A DNA stretch of 64,000 nt. Source: Ostrinia nubilalis. Its lineage: Eukaryota > Arthropoda > Insecta > Lepidoptera > Crambidae. Shown here in pieces: positions 61,550 through 64,000 of this stretch. Each line of letters begins with the position of its first letter. Position 1 is the stretch's first letter. The position numbers were made by a program, and so were the translations under genes. The notes below the pieces were generated by a model that was not told the DNA's origin, ran no database searches, and was given only the letters and a program-made list of their open reading frames with translations. Where the stretch lies: NCBI RefSeq assembly GCF_963855985.1, contig NC_087118.1, forward strand, positions 10,870,501-10,934,500. The letters are read 5' to 3'.

Positions 61550-63423
61550 AGACCTAAGGCATTTTTTTGAGCTTTGAAGACCCTCTGTTTGTCAGTAGTG
61601 TTAGCCCAAAACATTACCCCATATCTTAAGGTTGATGCAACATATCCATGATAGGCTGTCAGGAGTGTTTTTAGACTGGCAATCTTCCTTAGCTTAAGGA
61701 GAGCGTATGAAAATTGATTTAGTTTTTTTATTATATCATCAATATGAGGTTTCCATGTCAGTTTATTATTATCTATGATCAAACCTAAAAATTTTGTAGT
61801 TTCGACCTCAATAATTGAGTTTCCAGAATAGCTGATGTTAAAATTCAAAGGATCGTTATTTCTTTGTTTAAAGTTTATCAAATGTGTTTTCGTCAAATTA
61901 ACGGTTAAATTATTTAATGTCAACCATGTAATTAAAGATGTCAATGTATTATTTATGTCTAAATTAATATTTTTCTGATCGTCATAAGTGAATAGAACGG
62001 TACTGTCGTCAGCGTAAATATTCATATGATGATTAGTTGCATATGGAAAGTCATTTATATAGATAATAAAGAGGAGAGGACCTAATACACTTCCCTGTGG
62101 CACTCCATAGTACACGAGTCTCTCTTTAGATCTATAAACTTTATTTTCACCAGTTTTAGGATCAATTTTGTTTATCTGTGTGATTTGTTTTCTATTGGAT
62201 AAATAACACTCAATTAGCTTTAGGGCGTTACCTCTTATTCCATACGTTTCTAATTTATTAAGTAAAGTACCATGATGAATGTTGTCAAACGCTTTAGTCA
62301 TATCCATAAATAGCGCTAGTGTAGGCTTTCGATTGTCAACATTTTTTACGACCCTTTCCAAAAATTCATAAATAGCTATGTTAATTGTTTTATTTTTCCG
62401 AAAACCATATTGATGTTTTGAAAATATGTTATTGACTTCAAAAAAATTGTTTATTTTATTATATATGATGTATTCTATTATCTTTGAAAATATTGAAATT
62501 AATGAAATAGGGCGATAATTTTTTAAAAGTTTTTTGTCATCTTTTTTGAATATTGGAATAGTAATTGCCAATTTTAAAATATCCGGAAATGTTCCTTGTT
62601 CTAAACATAAGTTTATAATGTAGCACAAGACTGGAGCTATTAGATTACCTACTGCTTTGATAATTTTAGTGGAAATATCATCGAAACCCACACTGTTAGT
62701 GTTTTTAAGTGATTTTATAGTTTTGAGAACATCAAACGGGATAATTGGTGTCAAAAATATTGAATTACGTTGACTATTTGGAATGTAATTAGGTTTGGGT
62801 TTGTCATTAGTAACCGGTTTTCTTGAATTTGTAAAAAAGTCGTTAAATGAATTCGCTATTTCTGTCGGTTCAGTTACTTCTCTATTACCACTATTTACTA
62901 TACTGGTAATCTGTTCCCTAGGTAGGTTACTATTATACTTATTAATTATTTTCCACGTTGCTTGTGATTTATTTTTTGACTGAGCTATGTAAGAGTCATT
63001 CTGTGCCTTTTGAGTAAGATTTATTATTCTCTTGTACAGTCTATTATAATTAGTGAAAACTAATTTGTTAGTTGATGACGGGCATAGACGATAATTCCAT
63101 AAAAGATGACAACGTTTTTTACTACAGGTTTTTATGCCCTTAGTAATCCATTTCGGTTTGTTCAAGGTAGAGATTTTTACTTTGATTTGCGGAAAATATA
63201 GCTTATAAAAAAGCATGAAAATGTCATGAAATGAGTTGAATGCTTTATTTGGACAGGTTGTCTTATATGATTCATTGAAGCTCAGGTTTTTGATGCAGTC
63301 TATAAACTTCTTTATATTATCAGAAGAAAAATCTCGATGGTAAGTATACCAGTGTTTTAGCCGACAAGTTTTTTTGACAGGTATCTTAAGAGTTTGAGCA
63401 GAGTGGTCGGAGAGTCCTATCAT
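61537..63423 (-). pseudogene. LINE ORF2 reverse transcriptase (628 codons)
   Basis: The frame begins with the endonuclease end (MIGLSDHSAQTLKI). The linker follows (NKPKWITKGIKTCSKKRCHL), then the fingers (KLLKNYRPISLISIFSKIIE, KHQYGFRKNKT), motif A (LALFMDMTKAFDNIHH), motif B (YYGVPQGSVLGPLLFIIYIN) and the catalytic MNIYADDSTVLF, then the thumb (TKFLGLIIDNNKLTWKPHID, AYHGYVASTLRYGVMFWANT). It fails in an A7 run at about 61562-61568; homology continues in the next frame (MFGLKQDDSCEPYFRKYKIL). This is the most complete reverse transcriptase here. The start shown is simply the first ATG after the adjoining foldback. Confidence 0.9.
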
Positions 63424-63426
63424 ATA

Positions 63427-64000
63427 CAGGGTGTCCCGTAATGTAACGTCAAGCCGGAACTGGGTGTTGAGGCAAGTTGTGCTGGTTATCAGAAAAATAT
63501 AAAAAAAAATCTATGTGGCATATTTTAAAAATAATAGGCATTTAAAAAAAATCAAAAAATTCTACTCCAGGTGACGGTCCTTTTGCTCGTGTTGCCACAA
63601 ATCTTCACTTTTTCCAAATTTTTTTTTTGTTATGTAACCCTGAATAATGCTTCTCTAAATTGTTATCAAAATTACAAAACCAGCTGCTCCAGCTTGGATG
63701 AAAAAAATACATTATTCCCAAAAAAAAATTCAAAATAAAAATTTTGCTAAGTTTAAACTGACTGTACTGAAAAAAAAATGTACTACGCGAGTGTGGCAAG
63801 TGACGTCATAATTTGGCGCATTTAGTAAGGATTCCAAAATGGTATAACACTTGGTAAATTTTTGCTATAATTGTCGACAATTTTTGTTTTTTTGGAAATA
63901 GTCCCGTTTTTAACTTTATCTACCTTGGTTAAAAATTATTATTCTAATGTGCCCAAAATTCAAGTTTCTGTGACTGACTACCGTACAGCCAGTCACAGAA
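63427..64000. mobile_element. Foldback element, left arm (window edge)
   Basis: It starts CAGGGTGTCCCGTAATG after TATA (63423-63426) and matches 13863-14436 base for base over most of its length. It includes TTGCTCGTGTTGCCACAAAT and ends, at the window edge, in TCTGTGACTGACTACCGTAC. The right half lies outside the window. It interrupts the LINE upstream of its reverse transcriptase. Confidence 0.92.

Larger units (their letters stand above)
60600..63426 (-). mobile_element. LINE (CR1/Jockey-like) with near-open ORF2
   Basis: The element runs from the end of the endonuclease at 63423 to a C-terminal block at 60668, with a 480-bp foldback inserted near 60886-61366. Its upstream part is cut off by a foldback element at 63427 and may continue beyond the window. 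Only one frameshift disturbs the reverse transcriptase. Confidence 0.85.

Overview
The window is animal nuclear DNA, AT-rich and intron-bearing, and most likely from a moth or butterfly (Lepidoptera). I infer this from the mix of mobile elements: CsRn1/Kabuki-like Gypsy LTR elements, a Copia element, Jockey/CR1-like and RTE-like LINEs, hAT-like MITEs with 8-bp target duplications, and the RTE-type 3' tails that litter lepidopteran genomes. Nothing bacterial is present: no operons, rRNA, CRISPR or convincing tRNA genes. Almost the whole 64 kb is accessory DNA made of elements nested inside elements. Conventional gene signals are few: a two-exon 5' gene end (1353-1866, minus), a six-exon gene whose phases all agree (16271-17584, minus, 299 codons), and two broken THAP-domain exons (21.3-21.6 kb and 34.5-34.6 kb).

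Layout. 0.15-1.15 kb: a foldback element carrying a duplicated coding fragment. 2.0-6.1 kb: a Copia element (minus) with one LTR, nearly open and cut at its 3' end. 6.8-10.8 kb: tandem repeats and a decayed Gypsy integrase. 11.2-13.7 kb: a hAT-like element holding an RTE-like LINE fragment, inserted in a 188-bp tandem array. 13.86-15.7 kb: a foldback element with a hAT MITE inside it. 15.7-16.2 kb: an apparently identical 503-bp copy of the Copia LTR/flank junction. 16.3-17.6 kb: the spliced gene. 17.8-18.4 kb: a hAT MITE. 19.0-19.8 kb: an RTE-like tail with 105-bp repeats. 22.06-29.86 kb: a complete but broken CsRn1-like Gypsy element (minus) with two 341-bp LTRs, 4-bp target duplications and a small acylated-type membrane ORF in the env position. 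30.9-32.2 kb: a repeat-filled TIR element. 34.1-35.3 kb: an inverted repeat enclosing a THAP fragment. 35.4-41.75 kb: a decayed Polinton/Maverick-like element (plus) with protein-primed DNA polymerase B, packaging-type ATPase, a small basic/hydrophobic protein, a 260-residue unknown protein and the start of a retroviral-type integrase.

41.75-50.4 kb: a MITE, then two CsRn1-like Gypsy internal regions that share one LTR (43866-46020). That LTR is itself split by a 1.14-kb palindrome and a hAT MITE, and the right-hand pol gene is split by a LINE (plus). 51.4-58.5 kb: one LINE (minus) interrupted by two TIR elements. 58.5-60.6 kb: a G-rich minisatellite, an RTE-like fragment, a hexanucleotide microsatellite of about 515 bp and an RTE tail. 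60.6-63.4 kb: a LINE with a nearly open reverse transcriptase (minus), interrupted by a foldback. 63.4 kb to the end: the left arm of the same foldback family as at 13.86 kb.

The most unusual items are the Polinton-like gene set without recognisable capsid genes, the myristoylation-type membrane ORF in the Gypsy element, the two internal regions sharing one LTR, the 503-bp duplication, and the unrecognised six-exon gene. All alignments were made by eye, so family names are recognition, not database results.
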